Positions 1 through 7,999 of a stretch of 64,000 nt of DNA are shown one piece after another. The stretch spans positions 124,001-188,000 of the forward strand of contig CALGAW010000025.1 in the NCBI GenBank assembly GCA_937959115.1. Reading direction: 5' to 3'. Below the pieces are notes generated by a model. It did not search any database. It saw nothing but the letters and a program-made list of their open reading frames with translations, and was not told where the DNA came from. Origin of the DNA: an uncultured Saprospiraceae bacterium (lineage in GTDB: Bacteria; Bacteroidota; Bacteroidia; Chitinophagales; Saprospiraceae). Every line of letters begins with the position of its first letter. The first letter of the stretch is position 1. Made by a program: the position numbers and the translations under genes.

Positions 1-1614
1 GGAAACGGCTCCTATACTTATAGTTGGAGTACTGGTGCATCTGGCCCAACTGTCATTCTACTACCAACTGGTACACACATAGTAACAGCAACAGACAGTC
101 AAGGCTGTACTGTACTAGGAAGTATTGTAATCAATCAACCAAGTCAGATATCTGCCGTAGTCACGGGTCAAGATGTCAGTTGTAACGGTGGAGTTGATGG
201 TAGTGCCACAGTGACTCCTCTGGGCGGAAATCCTCCATTCACCTACTTATGGGATAACGGTGAAATCACGAATCCAGCAATTGGATTAACTGCAGGTCCA
301 CATACCGTTGTAATTACAGACATCAGTGGCTGTAACATCACTGAAACTGTTACTATTGGGGCGCCGACGGCCTTATCCGTAAGTGTGATGACTGTCACTC
401 CAATTTGTTTTGGATCTAATGATGGAAGCGCTACTGTAACACTTACAGGTGGTACGCCGCCATATGCATACAGTTGGGGAACTACTCCAATACAAACTGG
501 GCAAACGGCCACTGGACTTGTAGGAGGAATTTATGTGCTCAATGTATCTGATGCGAATGGATGTCAAATCAACAATATCAACGTTACAGTTGACGATGCT
601 CCAGTTGCTTTAGACTTAACAATTACTTCTATTGACGCATCTTGCAATGGTAGTCAAGATGGTTCTATGACTGTTGTGACTACAGGGGGGACGGCTAGTT
701 ACACTTATGTTTGGAGTGATGGAACTACTGGTCAAACTGCTTATAACCTTGCAGCTGGTGGATATGGAGTGACGGTTACCGATGCAAATGGATGTATGTC
801 TACTGCAGCAGGAACCATAAATCATCCAGATGAAATTATTCCTGATTTTGTTACGGAGGGAACGATTTGCTTTGGTGAACTCAATGGTAGTATTACAATA
901 ATTGATTCCGCAATAGTAGGTGGAGTTGGTCCTTATATGTATTCAATTGATGGGATCACCTACGTGCCTAGTGACTTCTTTGGAGGTTTAGGCGCTGGAA
1001 ACTATACTGTTTATGTTCAGGATGCAAATGGCTGTGTTGTCACTGCTTCTACCTATGTAGCTGATCCTCCAGAACTAGAGGTTAACCTTGGTCCTGATAT
1101 CTTGATCACAATGGGTGATAGTGCTCAACTATGGGTTCAAGTCGCTCCTGATACGCTTGGTGTCACCTTTGAATGGTCACCTGATGTTGCTATCAGCTGT
1201 TTAGACTGTCAGACACCAGTTGTTGATCCATTAGAAACAACCTTATATCAGGTCATGGTAACAGATACGTTGACAGGTTGTACAGCAACAGATGATATCC
1301 TTGTGACAGTTGATAAGGACAGAAATGTATTTATCCCGAACGTATTTAGTCCAAATGGTGATAATACAAACGACATCTTCATGATCTATTCAGATGGTGG
1401 AGTTGGAACCATTCGAACCTTCAACATTTATGACAGATGGGGTGAGCAAGTATTTGCAGCTAGTAATATCCAACCAAACAATCCTACCTTAGGATGGGAT
1501 GGACGATTTAAGAATCAACGAATGGACGGTGCTGTATTCATTTACTATGCTGTCGTAGAATTTGTCGATGGAGAGGTTGTTGAATACAAGGGTGACGTTA
1601 CACTCGTCAGATAG
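1..1614 (+). CDS. SprB-repeat surface protein with T9SS type B sorting domain (5' truncated by window edge)
   Basis: The reading frame is open from base 1, so this is the C-terminal 537 residues of a longer protein. It holds one partial and four complete SprB-type repeats of about 75 residues, each with a Cys near the start (SCNG, ICFG), a central YxYxW/LW core and a closing VTDxxGC motif. The last ~95 residues are a gliding-motility-associated C-terminal domain (CHU_C, T9SS type B), with NVFIPNVFSPNGD followed by IYDRWGEQVF and a terminal GDVTLVR. In this family the domain directs export by the type IX system and surface attachment. The role is probably a cell-surface adhesin or gliding component; the part seen has no catalytic domain. 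A strong terminator follows 20 bases after the stop. Confidence 0.93.
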   Translation, partial: GNGSYTYSWSTGASGPTVILLPTGTHIVTATDSQGCTVLGSIVINQPSQISAVVTGQDVSCNGGVDGSATVTPLGGNPPFTYLWDNGEITNPAIGLTAGPHTVVITDISGCNITETVTIGAPTALSVSVMTVTPICFGSNDGSATVTLTGGTPPYAYSWGTTPIQTGQTATGLVGGIYVLNVSDANGCQINNINVTVDDAPVALDLTITSIDASCNGSQDGSMTVVTTGGTASYTYVWSDGTTGQTAYNLAAGGYGVTVTDANGCMSTAAGTINHPDEIIPDFVTEGTICFGELNGSITIIDSAIVGGVGPYMYSIDGITYVPSDFFGGLGAGNYTVYVQDANGCVVTASTYVADPPELEVNLGPDILITMGDSAQLWVQVAPDTLGVTFEWSPDVAISCLDCQTPVVDPLETTLYQVMVTDTLTGCTATDDILVTVDKDRNVFIPNVFSPNGDNTNDIFMIYSDGGVGTIRTFNIYDRWGEQVFAASNIQPNNPTLGWDGRFKNQRMDGAVFIYYAVVEFVDGEVVEYKGDVTLVR

Positions 1615-1633
1615 ATAAACGGCTCTTAGAGTT

Positions 1634-1680
1634 AAGATAAAAGGCATTACCGGGTAATTTGGTAATGCCTTTTATCTTTT
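1634..1680 (+). terminator. Rho-independent terminator of the SprB-repeat gene
   Basis: A perfect 18-bp inverted repeat: AAGATAAAAGGCATTACC at 1634-1651 pairs with 1661-1678 around a 9-base loop, and a T-run follows. It starts 20 bases after the stop codon. The A-rich left arm means it could also work on the opposite strand. Confidence 0.9.
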
Positions 1681-1977
1681 AAGCAGGAATCTGCACTGTT
1701 GTTTCTTATTATTAGACCATCAGCGTCTGCTGGTTGTAAATTAATACCCAAGGGTAATGCTAGGATCTTGAACGCTTATAGCGTTAGCACTATTACTAGC
1801 TTAACATGATGGAGATGATTGCACTCTTGCTAGCTCTATCGTACGTTTAGGCGCTTGACTTTATATAACAGTTTGCTGAAGGCAAGCAATCTAGACACCT
1901 TGAACCCGCTTGCTATTTATAACAGCGTACATCCATTTTCTATTTCCCTACCACAGTCAAACTAAAATTAATTCATT
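1681..1977. other. Intergenic stretch, no feature recognised
   Basis: About 300 bases between the terminator and the structured RNA candidate. I see no coding frame with protein-like composition and no clear repeat or palindrome. A promoter for the downstream RNA is expected here, but no convincing TAnnTTTG box stands out. Confidence 0.5.
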
Positions 1978-2131
1978 GCGCCTGCCCTGGATAGAAGCGG
2001 TATTCAGTGCTTATGAAGGCTAGTGGTGCTGGGGGTGGCGAAGGCTGAACGATGAAGTGAAGACTAGACGCGACCAAGCAACACAGTCTTCATAAGTGCT
2101 GAATGATAGCGGATAGCGAGAAAAGGCAGCC
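1978..2131 (+). ncRNA. Structured noncoding RNA candidate, possibly Flavo-1-like
   Basis: A 17-bp stem is formed by ATTCAGTGCTTATGAAG (2002-2018) and CTTCATAAGTGCTGAAT (2088-2104). All positions pair as RNA, two of them as G-U wobbles, which is the pattern expected when a fold rather than a sequence is conserved. Outside it lies an asymmetric internal loop with related motifs on both strands, GGATAGAAGCGG (1989-2000) and TAGCGGATAGCGAG (2107-2120). This is closed by a short CTGCC/GGCAG helix (1982-1986 with 2125-2129). The paired GATAG/AGCGG loop strands resemble an element I associate with Bacteroidota intergenic regions (Flavo-1 RNA motif). The name is from memory and uncertain; the fold is read directly from the sequence. 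Its function is unknown. Confidence 0.55.
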
Positions 2132-2192
2132 TAAAAAAACCTCAACGTACGTTACATACATTAAGGCTATTTATAGTGAAGCTATTTCTTTT

Positions 2193-5100
2193 TTAATTTT
2201 TCAAAAACCGAACGACAGCTTTGCCTTTTTCTGTGCTAAGCTCAGCGAAATAGATTCCTGTTGCTTGCTCCGCCATTTCAATAGGAACTGAAAGGGACTT
2301 GCCATTGATTGCTTTAGTGAATAACCGTTGGCCTAAAACATTGTATATCGCAAGTGACGCCTTTTCTGCATGATCAAACTCAACCAATATTGTAAACCGC
2401 CCATCGCTTGGATTAGGATAGAGCTCGAACGATTCTAAGTGTTCGATGTCAATTACGGCGGTATTCATTCCTATTATAACAGATTCTGTTATGCTACATC
2501 CATTGATATCTGTGATGGATACATCGTAGGTTCCTGCTGACAAACCAGAAATGCTTGCTCCTGTTTGCCCATTGCTCCATAGATAAGTGTAGCTAGGAGT
2601 CCCTCCTGCTGGAGTTGCTGTTGCAGTTCCGTCACCATTGGTTCCATTTTCATCTGTATGCGTAATGGTTACAGTAAGTGGAGCAGGTTCTGTGACAGTA
2701 ACCGTTCCTGTTTCTTGACATCCCATAGCATCTGAAACGACTACAGTGTAGGTGCCTTGCGTCAAATTCATTGCAGTAGCAGTTGTTTGATTATTTGCGG
2801 CGGCGTCCCATTGATATGTAAATGGTGCTGTTCCTCCACTAGTTGCAACAGTTGCCGAACCACTAGCCCCCCCACAAGATGGTACGCTAGAAGTCGTGAC
2901 GGATAAGTTACAAGTGGCGTTGGAAATAAAACAGATTTCAAGCGTCCAGCCATTCAAGGAGCCGCCATCTTGATTTGCACCATCATCTACAGTAAACATC
3001 CAAACTCCTTGTGGATTTTCCCCATTAAATGCGGCTAGTGGATTTGCTGGTATATAATCTGCTCCACCAATAGGAGGACAAGGAAGTGTATTAGTAGCAG
3101 CGGCATCACTAAAGCCTAAGTCAAAATCATCTTCACTGCCACAGGGTTCAGCCATTAAAACAACGGAAGTACCTGCGGGAGAAGTTAATGTAAATGTAAG
3201 GTCACTAATCCAGGTATGTACACCTACAACATTTGTAATATTGACCTCGGCAATTGTACCAGATCCTGCCACTGTGAGCATTGAGGTAATGGACGGGGTG
3301 CCAGTTGCAGAGATAGAAATCGGTACATCAGTCGCGGAGGCAGATATACAATTTGGACAATTGGTACCACTGACTACTGTAATATAACTTGTGATCATGC
3401 TTGTATCTGATCCATTTGCATTTGTTGCGATCAAGGACACATTATAGATACCAGGCGTGCTATATACAACTGAAGGGTTTTGCATTGTTGAGGTAGCTGG
3501 TGTAGCCCCAGGGAAGGACCAATTCCAAGAAGTAGGATTTCCAGCAGAATTATCTGTAAAGGTTACATTACCTCCGTTATCCGTGCAAACCACCGTTTCG
3601 TCTGCTGCGAAGTTAGCAATTGGTGGTGCATTAGGAGGTAATGGTAAATTGTATCCACATCCTGTCAATAAGGTATAGATTTGAAGCAAATCAGCTAATG
3701 GATAATTGAGATTTTGCGCTGCTTGGTAAACCGCATTTGCTGCATCATCTTGGCTTGCAGAACCATTGGTCATACTTAAACCAGAAAGGAATATCTTATC
3801 TGTTTGTTGTTGTCCGATTGCATCCCATACTTTCATCAGACAAGTCGCCCAAATTTGTCCATCTGCGTGAATACCACCTGTAAGACCACCAGGGTAAGCA
3901 GCAGTGTAATCAGTTACTCGGCCTGGCCAGCAAACATTGTGGCCATCCCAGTTAAAGACATAGTTGTAAGCGGGGTCTGTTGAAGCCCATCCTCCATAAC
4001 CACGGTTGTAGGATTGAGCCCAATAGTCACCAGAACCTTCACTTAAACCGTCAACTTGAGAAAGGTTTCCGTTGGTAATCCAATCATGAATTCCATGTCC
4101 AAGTTCATGATGAATTACATCAGAATCTTCAGCATCATCTACACAACCTTCACCAAACTCTACATGTCCTGAACCTGAAGAATAGAAGGAATTATCAGCG
4201 CTATTTGCTCCTTGAGGATCAAACTTTACCCCACCAGTGTACTGGTAAGGTATGACAGGTTCTAACAACGTTAGATTCATGTAGCGCATACTAGAATCAA
4301 TATGAAAGTAGGTATTGACAGCTTCGAAAGCATCATCGCCTCGGTGATAGTTAAAAATGTTTGTTGCTTGTGTAAACAAACCTGTACTTGGAGATCCTAG
4401 GTCGACTACTTCAGCGTAAGGCCCTTTCAGTGTATAGACACCCGCAGTAAAATCAATATCTCTAAGTGTAACAGGTACTAATTCGCCATTTAGATCAGGA
4501 GAATCTAAATCGTTGTTATCTGTGAAGCCACCAGTTCCATAGGCGACTTGAGCAGAAGATAGTGGATCTGGATCAAATATGTTCCCAGTTCCGTCTACTA
4601 CATTATTTATTTTATGTTCCTTTTTACAAGAATGACCAACTTTATTATGACCATCTTTTCCACAGTAAAATGCGCCATCCACTGCTTTAAAAAGCTCTTG
4701 AGTGATTGCATCGATGTAAACATACCAATCGCCTAATGGCTGATCAGCCCCAAGGTTTACTTTATACGCAAGTCTAGATTCGCCTCTATTGGAGTAGACC
4801 ATTAATTCTGTATGCTCGTATTTAATTTTTCCGCCAATGTTAATATAATCTCTTGCCATTGAAAGGGCAGTTGAAGCAGAAAACTTTGGTTGAATGTCTT
4901 TAATCGAAATACCTGGTTGATAACTGTTCATCACAAAGGTGACATTATCTTGATGATCGAGCGTCACTGTGAGTTCAGACTTATTGACAGCCAATCCTTC
5001 ATATTGTTGCCGATATCGAACAACGTGTCCCATATTTGTTGTTCTAGTGTGATGATGTTTCAGATCATCCAAATTAGGATAAGACAAACCAAACTGAGCG

Positions 5101-5363
5101 GCATTTGCCTTAAGATAATTAATTGTCATTTCTTCAGGTGTATTTCCAGTGGCAGCATAATTTACATTATACAAAGCGATAGGAAAACCTGTTTCAATAT
5201 TTACTCTTGCATTATCCTTTGCCATCGCACGGATGGTTTCATCGGGTTGAATTTCAAAGGGTTGTTTATCTGGAGCATATTGAGCTTTAAGCAAGCTTGA
5301 AGCAAAAAGAATTAAGAAAACAATAAAAATTGAGAGCGTTTTAAATGAAGACTGATAAAGCAT
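2193..5363 (-). CDS. Secreted fungalysin-type (M36) metalloprotease with PKD, P-domain, SprB repeats and T9SS sorting domain
   Basis: 1056 residues from the ATG at 5363. An upstream in-frame ATG would put 20 non-signal residues before an otherwise clear signal peptide (about residues 1-28, ending KAQ), so the inner start is chosen. Order: FTP-type propeptide (~50-170), M36 catalytic domain with zinc motif HELGH at 419-423 and a likely third ligand in the downstream SEGSGDYW segment, one PKD domain, a proprotein-convertase P-domain ending NGWTLEICF, two SprB-like repeats, and a type A T9SS sorting domain (ELYPNPSDGRF, ending VVRFLKN). It should be a zinc endopeptidase exported across the outer membrane and matured by propeptide removal. 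It appears to be monocistronic. Confidence 0.95.
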   Translation of the reverse strand: MLYQSSFKTLSIFIVFLILFASSLLKAQYAPDKQPFEIQPDETIRAMAKDNARVNIETGFPIALYNVNYAATGNTPEEMTINYLKANAAQFGLSYPNLDDLKHHHTRTTNMGHVVRYRQQYEGLAVNKSELTVTLDHQDNVTFVMNSYQPGISIKDIQPKFSASTALSMARDYINIGGKIKYEHTELMVYSNRGESRLAYKVNLGADQPLGDWYVYIDAITQELFKAVDGAFYCGKDGHNKVGHSCKKEHKINNVVDGTGNIFDPDPLSSAQVAYGTGGFTDNNDLDSPDLNGELVPVTLRDIDFTAGVYTLKGPYAEVVDLGSPSTGLFTQATNIFNYHRGDDAFEAVNTYFHIDSSMRYMNLTLLEPVIPYQYTGGVKFDPQGANSADNSFYSSGSGHVEFGEGCVDDAEDSDVIHHELGHGIHDWITNGNLSQVDGLSEGSGDYWAQSYNRGYGGWASTDPAYNYVFNWDGHNVCWPGRVTDYTAAYPGGLTGGIHADGQIWATCLMKVWDAIGQQQTDKIFLSGLSMTNGSASQDDAANAVYQAAQNLNYPLADLLQIYTLLTGCGYNLPLPPNAPPIANFAADETVVCTDNGGNVTFTDNSAGNPTSWNWSFPGATPATSTMQNPSVVYSTPGIYNVSLIATNANGSDTSMITSYITVVSGTNCPNCISASATDVPISISATGTPSITSMLTVAGSGTIAEVNITNVVGVHTWISDLTFTLTSPAGTSVVLMAEPCGSEDDFDLGFSDAAATNTLPCPPIGGADYIPANPLAAFNGENPQGVWMFTVDDGANQDGGSLNGWTLEICFISNATCNLSVTTSSVPSCGGASGSATVATSGGTAPFTYQWDAAANNQTTATAMNLTQGTYTVVVSDAMGCQETGTVTVTEPAPLTVTITHTDENGTNGDGTATATPAGGTPSYTYLWSNGQTGASISGLSAGTYDVSITDINGCSITESVIIGMNTAVIDIEHLESFELYPNPSDGRFTILVEFDHAEKASLAIYNVLGQRLFTKAINGKSLSVPIEMAEQATGIYFAELSTEKGKAVVRFLKN

Positions 5364-5722
5364 ATTTATTGGATTTTTACAATTATACGATTGTATTAGC
5401 AGGTAAGAGTCAAATGTAAGCATTTAACAATTATTTATTGTCAATTTTTTGTTAATATTTACTTATTTCATAATTTAATTTCTAATCTCTCTAAATACAC
5501 CAATGAATATTTTTCGAATCCCGCTTCTTCAAAGAGTTAGGCTAACTTTAGGACATACACGCTATTATCGTATTAAGCGAAGATATCTATACCTTTTAGT
5601 CCACTCCGAACAATATATTTTGTGATAAATTTATTCTTCTTATGATAAGATGATTCTTCTTAAATAAAAAAGGGCTTTCTAATTAAAGAAAACCCCAACT
5701 ACGTTTCGTGTTAACATAGTTT
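5364..5722. other. Intergenic region between M36 protease and flavin monooxygenase
   Basis: 359 AT-rich bases. It must contain the promoter of the protease (minus strand) and contains the terminator of the monooxygenase gene at 5663-5696. I recognise nothing else. Confidence 0.5.
5663..5696 (-). terminator. Rho-independent terminator of the flavin monooxygenase gene
   Basis: On the minus strand GGGTTTTC pairs with GAAAGCCC (one G-U wobble) around a short AT-rich loop and is followed by TTTTTTA. It lies about 27 bases after the stop at 5723. Confidence 0.8.
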
Positions 5723-6895
5723 CTATTCAACCATTAATTCTTTTCTATTGGGTTGATTTGTTGTCTCTTGCATTCGTTTCTTAACACGTTTCAATATCCA
5801 ATCAGAAATGATGTTTACAGCTCGGAGTAATCCTGAATTGAATTCCATATAACCGAGAAAGTATAATCCTGGGTGTGTTTTAGGAAATTCCCATGTGTTG
5901 GGGTAGCCGTAATTGTCAGTAATGCTACTAGCATCTTCTAAGATCTGATCTAGATCTCGACGATAGCCAGTAGCTAGTATGACGACATCAAATTCTAGTT
6001 CTTGTCCGTCGACAAACAAAACGCTGGTTTTGCTGAAGCTTTTCACGTCTGGCATTACTTTAATGTTGCCTTTTTTGATGTGGTCGATTGTTCCTATGTC
6101 GATTAATGGTGTTTTTCGGTACAGGCGCATTTGTTTACCAGGAGACATGGTGGGTTTGCCAAGACCGTATTTCGTCAAGTCTCCTACGACAAATTTCTGA
6201 ACTGTTCTTCCGATAAAATCACTAATTGCATTTGGCACTTTCTCCATGGTTATGGCAGATAACTGATAGCTGCGACCAAAGATTTCTCTAGGAATTACAT
6301 TGATTGGGCGACGCACAGAGATGAAGGACTCTGCTCCACACTCTATAAGTTCCATTGCCAATTCTGCACCAGTATTCCCAGCACCGATCACCAATACTTT
6401 TTTGCCTTTGTAGGCTTTCGCATTGCGATAATTCTTAGTGTGCAAAACTTCTCCGTCAAAAGACTCGATGCCTTCCCATTTAGGTCTATTCGCATTTCTG
6501 TTTTGCCCTATTGCAATGATGACATTGTCAGTGAGGTAATCTCCTTGATCCGTTTCCACCTTCCAGCTATTTCCGGTGACCACTTTTTCAATCCACTTAA
6601 CTGTAGTATTATATTTGGGCTGAATGCCCATTTCTTCTGCATAGTTTGCCAAATATTCTGCGACTTGGTCCCTTGGAACATATTCCGGATAATGATCGGG
6701 GAAAGGTAGATATGGCAACGCTGAATGCTGTTTTAGGGTGTGAAGGTGTAGACGCTCGTAATGTTGAGTCCACATAAAACCCGCCCGATTGCTTTTTTCC
6801 AAAATCAGATAAGGAATGTTGTTCTTCTCGAACCTAGCAGCAACAGCTAAACCGGATGGCCCAGCACCTAAAATTAAATTTTGAACTTTTTCCAT
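5723..6895 (-). CDS. Flavin-containing monooxygenase-like NAD(P)/FAD oxidoreductase
   Basis: 390 residues. FAD-binding GxGxxG at 10-15, the flavin monooxygenase fingerprint FxGxxxHxxxY (F146 to Y156), a second NAD(P)H-binding GxGxxG at 171-176, and the family ATGYRRD motif near residue 310. This architecture (YUCCA/CzcO-like FMO) uses NADPH and O2 to oxygenate a small substrate, which cannot be deduced here. It is likely cytoplasmic; no signal peptide is seen. It is transcribed divergently from a fatty-acid hydroxylase-type gene, and the 91-base gap holds a perfect operator-like palindrome. The two oxygenases are therefore probably co-regulated, perhaps acting on a lipid or hydrophobic compound (inference). 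Confidence 0.88.
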   Translation of the reverse strand: MEKVQNLILGAGPSGLAVAARFEKNNIPYLILEKSNRAGFMWTQHYERLHLHTLKQHSALPYLPFPDHYPEYVPRDQVAEYLANYAEEMGIQPKYNTTVKWIEKVVTGNSWKVETDQGDYLTDNVIIAIGQNRNANRPKWEGIESFDGEVLHTKNYRNAKAYKGKKVLVIGAGNTGAELAMELIECGAESFISVRRPINVIPREIFGRSYQLSAITMEKVPNAISDFIGRTVQKFVVGDLTKYGLGKPTMSPGKQMRLYRKTPLIDIGTIDHIKKGNIKVMPDVKSFSKTSVLFVDGQELEFDVVILATGYRRDLDQILEDASSITDNYGYPNTWEFPKTHPGLYFLGYMEFNSGLLRAVNIISDWILKRVKKRMQETTNQPNRKELMVE

Positions 6896-6945
6896 CTGTA
6901 ATTATTAATTCATTTGTATCTTTCCGTAATAACGACTAAATTGAG

Positions 6946-6963
6946 TGTTACCAAACGGTAACA
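6946..6963. promoter_or_regulatory. Operator-like palindrome between divergent oxygenase genes
   Basis: A perfect 7-bp inverted repeat TGTTACC-AAAC-GGTAACA lies between the start codons of the two divergent genes, at 6895 (minus) and 6987 (plus). Its size and ACCnnnnGGT symmetry suit a TetR-family regulator (inference). No regulator gene is adjacent. Confidence 0.6.
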
Positions 6964-6986
6964 TAAATGTACAAAAAATAATTGAC

Positions 6987-7829
6987 ATGGAATTCATCAC
7001 TGCGTATTTTTCAAGTATTCCAACAGCGCACAGGTCTGCGATTTTGATAGGCGGCTTAGCATTTTTCTTTCTCCTAGAGAATCTAGCACCATTTTTTAAA
7101 GGAGGATACAATAAATGGAAACACTCTGGCATCAATATATTTTTCACATTTACTACAGTGCTTGTCAATTTCTTCATGGCATTTATCTTGTATTATGCAA
7201 CGATGTGGGTGAGTTCTCATCATATCGGAGTGCTTCAAATGATAGAGCTCCCAATTGTAGCACAGTTGCTTATTGGATTAATGTTGATGGACCTGATTAG
7301 CGCATATACAGCGCACTGGATTGAGCATAAGGTCACTTGGATGTGGCAGTTTCATGTGATTCATCACACTGATCAAAACATAGATACGACTTCTGCAAAC
7401 CGTCATCATCCTGGGGAAAGTGTTATCCGTTTTCTTTTTACTGTGCTTGCAGTTGTTGTCACTGGTGCTCCGATTTGGTTAGTTTTTCTTTATCAGTCTT
7501 TATCAGCGCTTCTAAGCCAGTTCAACCATAGCAATCTAAATATACCGATATGGCTTGACAACCTTTTAAAACTTGTCATCTGTACCCCACACATGCATCG
7601 TGTGCATCATCATTACCGCCAGCCTTATTCTGATTCGAATTATGGGAATATCTTTTCGTTTTGGGATCGGTTGTTTGGAACTTACGTTGCAGTAGATAAC
7701 AACAAATTGGTATACGGAGTGGATACTTATATGAATACAGAGGAGTCAGAATCCATTGGTTATCTGCTAAAAATGCCTTTTGCTGGTTATCGAAAGCCCT
7801 TGCATTATGATAAGGAGGAGACGTTGTAG
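6987..7829 (+). CDS. Fatty acid hydroxylase / sterol desaturase family membrane di-iron enzyme
   Basis: 280 residues from the ATG at 6987; an earlier in-frame start at 6945 would lie inside the operator palindrome, so it is rejected. Several hydrophobic segments (for example ~17-30, ~50-72, ~88-104) carry three histidine clusters typical of the superfamily: HxxxH at 110-114, HxxHH at 123-127, and HMHRVHHH near 210. These ligate a di-iron centre that hydroxylates or desaturates lipid substrates in the membrane. The substrate (sterol, carotenoid, fatty acid or plasmalogen) is not determined. The divergent flavin monooxygenase and shared palindrome suggest common control. Confidence 0.9.
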   Translation: MEFITAYFSSIPTAHRSAILIGGLAFFFLLENLAPFFKGGYNKWKHSGINIFFTFTTVLVNFFMAFILYYATMWVSSHHIGVLQMIELPIVAQLLIGLMLMDLISAYTAHWIEHKVTWMWQFHVIHHTDQNIDTTSANRHHPGESVIRFLFTVLAVVVTGAPIWLVFLYQSLSALLSQFNHSNLNIPIWLDNLLKLVICTPHMHRVHHHYRQPYSDSNYGNIFSFWDRLFGTYVAVDNNKLVYGVDTYMNTEESESIGYLLKMPFAGYRKPLHYDKEETL

Positions 7830-7920
7830 GATTATGTTGTTCCGTTAGATAGCGCTTAATTTACTTGTAAATCCTATCTTTTCGTTGCCCGTTTATTTTA
7901 GGCCAAACGTCTAGAGCGAG

Positions 7921-7942
7921 GAGATAATTCGTGAATTATCTC
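7921..7942. repeat. Perfect inverted repeat between convergent genes
   Basis: GAGATAATTC (7921-7930), a 2-base spacer, and GAATTATCTC (7933-7942) form a perfect 10-bp inverted repeat. A weaker pair, AGAAGTA/TACTTCT, lies at 7966-7992. Both sit between converging genes and may end transcription in either direction, although neither has a T-run. Confidence 0.5.
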
Positions 7943-7999
7943 TACGCACCAAACTGGAAAGGACGAGAAGTATCTAGAGAATAACTACTTCTTCACAGA

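Noticed and set aside
243-825. Minus-strand open frames inside the SprB-repeat gene
   Set aside because: They are antisense to a clear repeat protein, low in complexity and without start context or family resemblance. The same applies to frames antisense to the other large secreted proteins.
2103-2291. 62-codon plus-strand frame
   Set aside because: It overlaps the structured RNA candidate and the 3' end of the M36 protease gene, and has no protein-like features.
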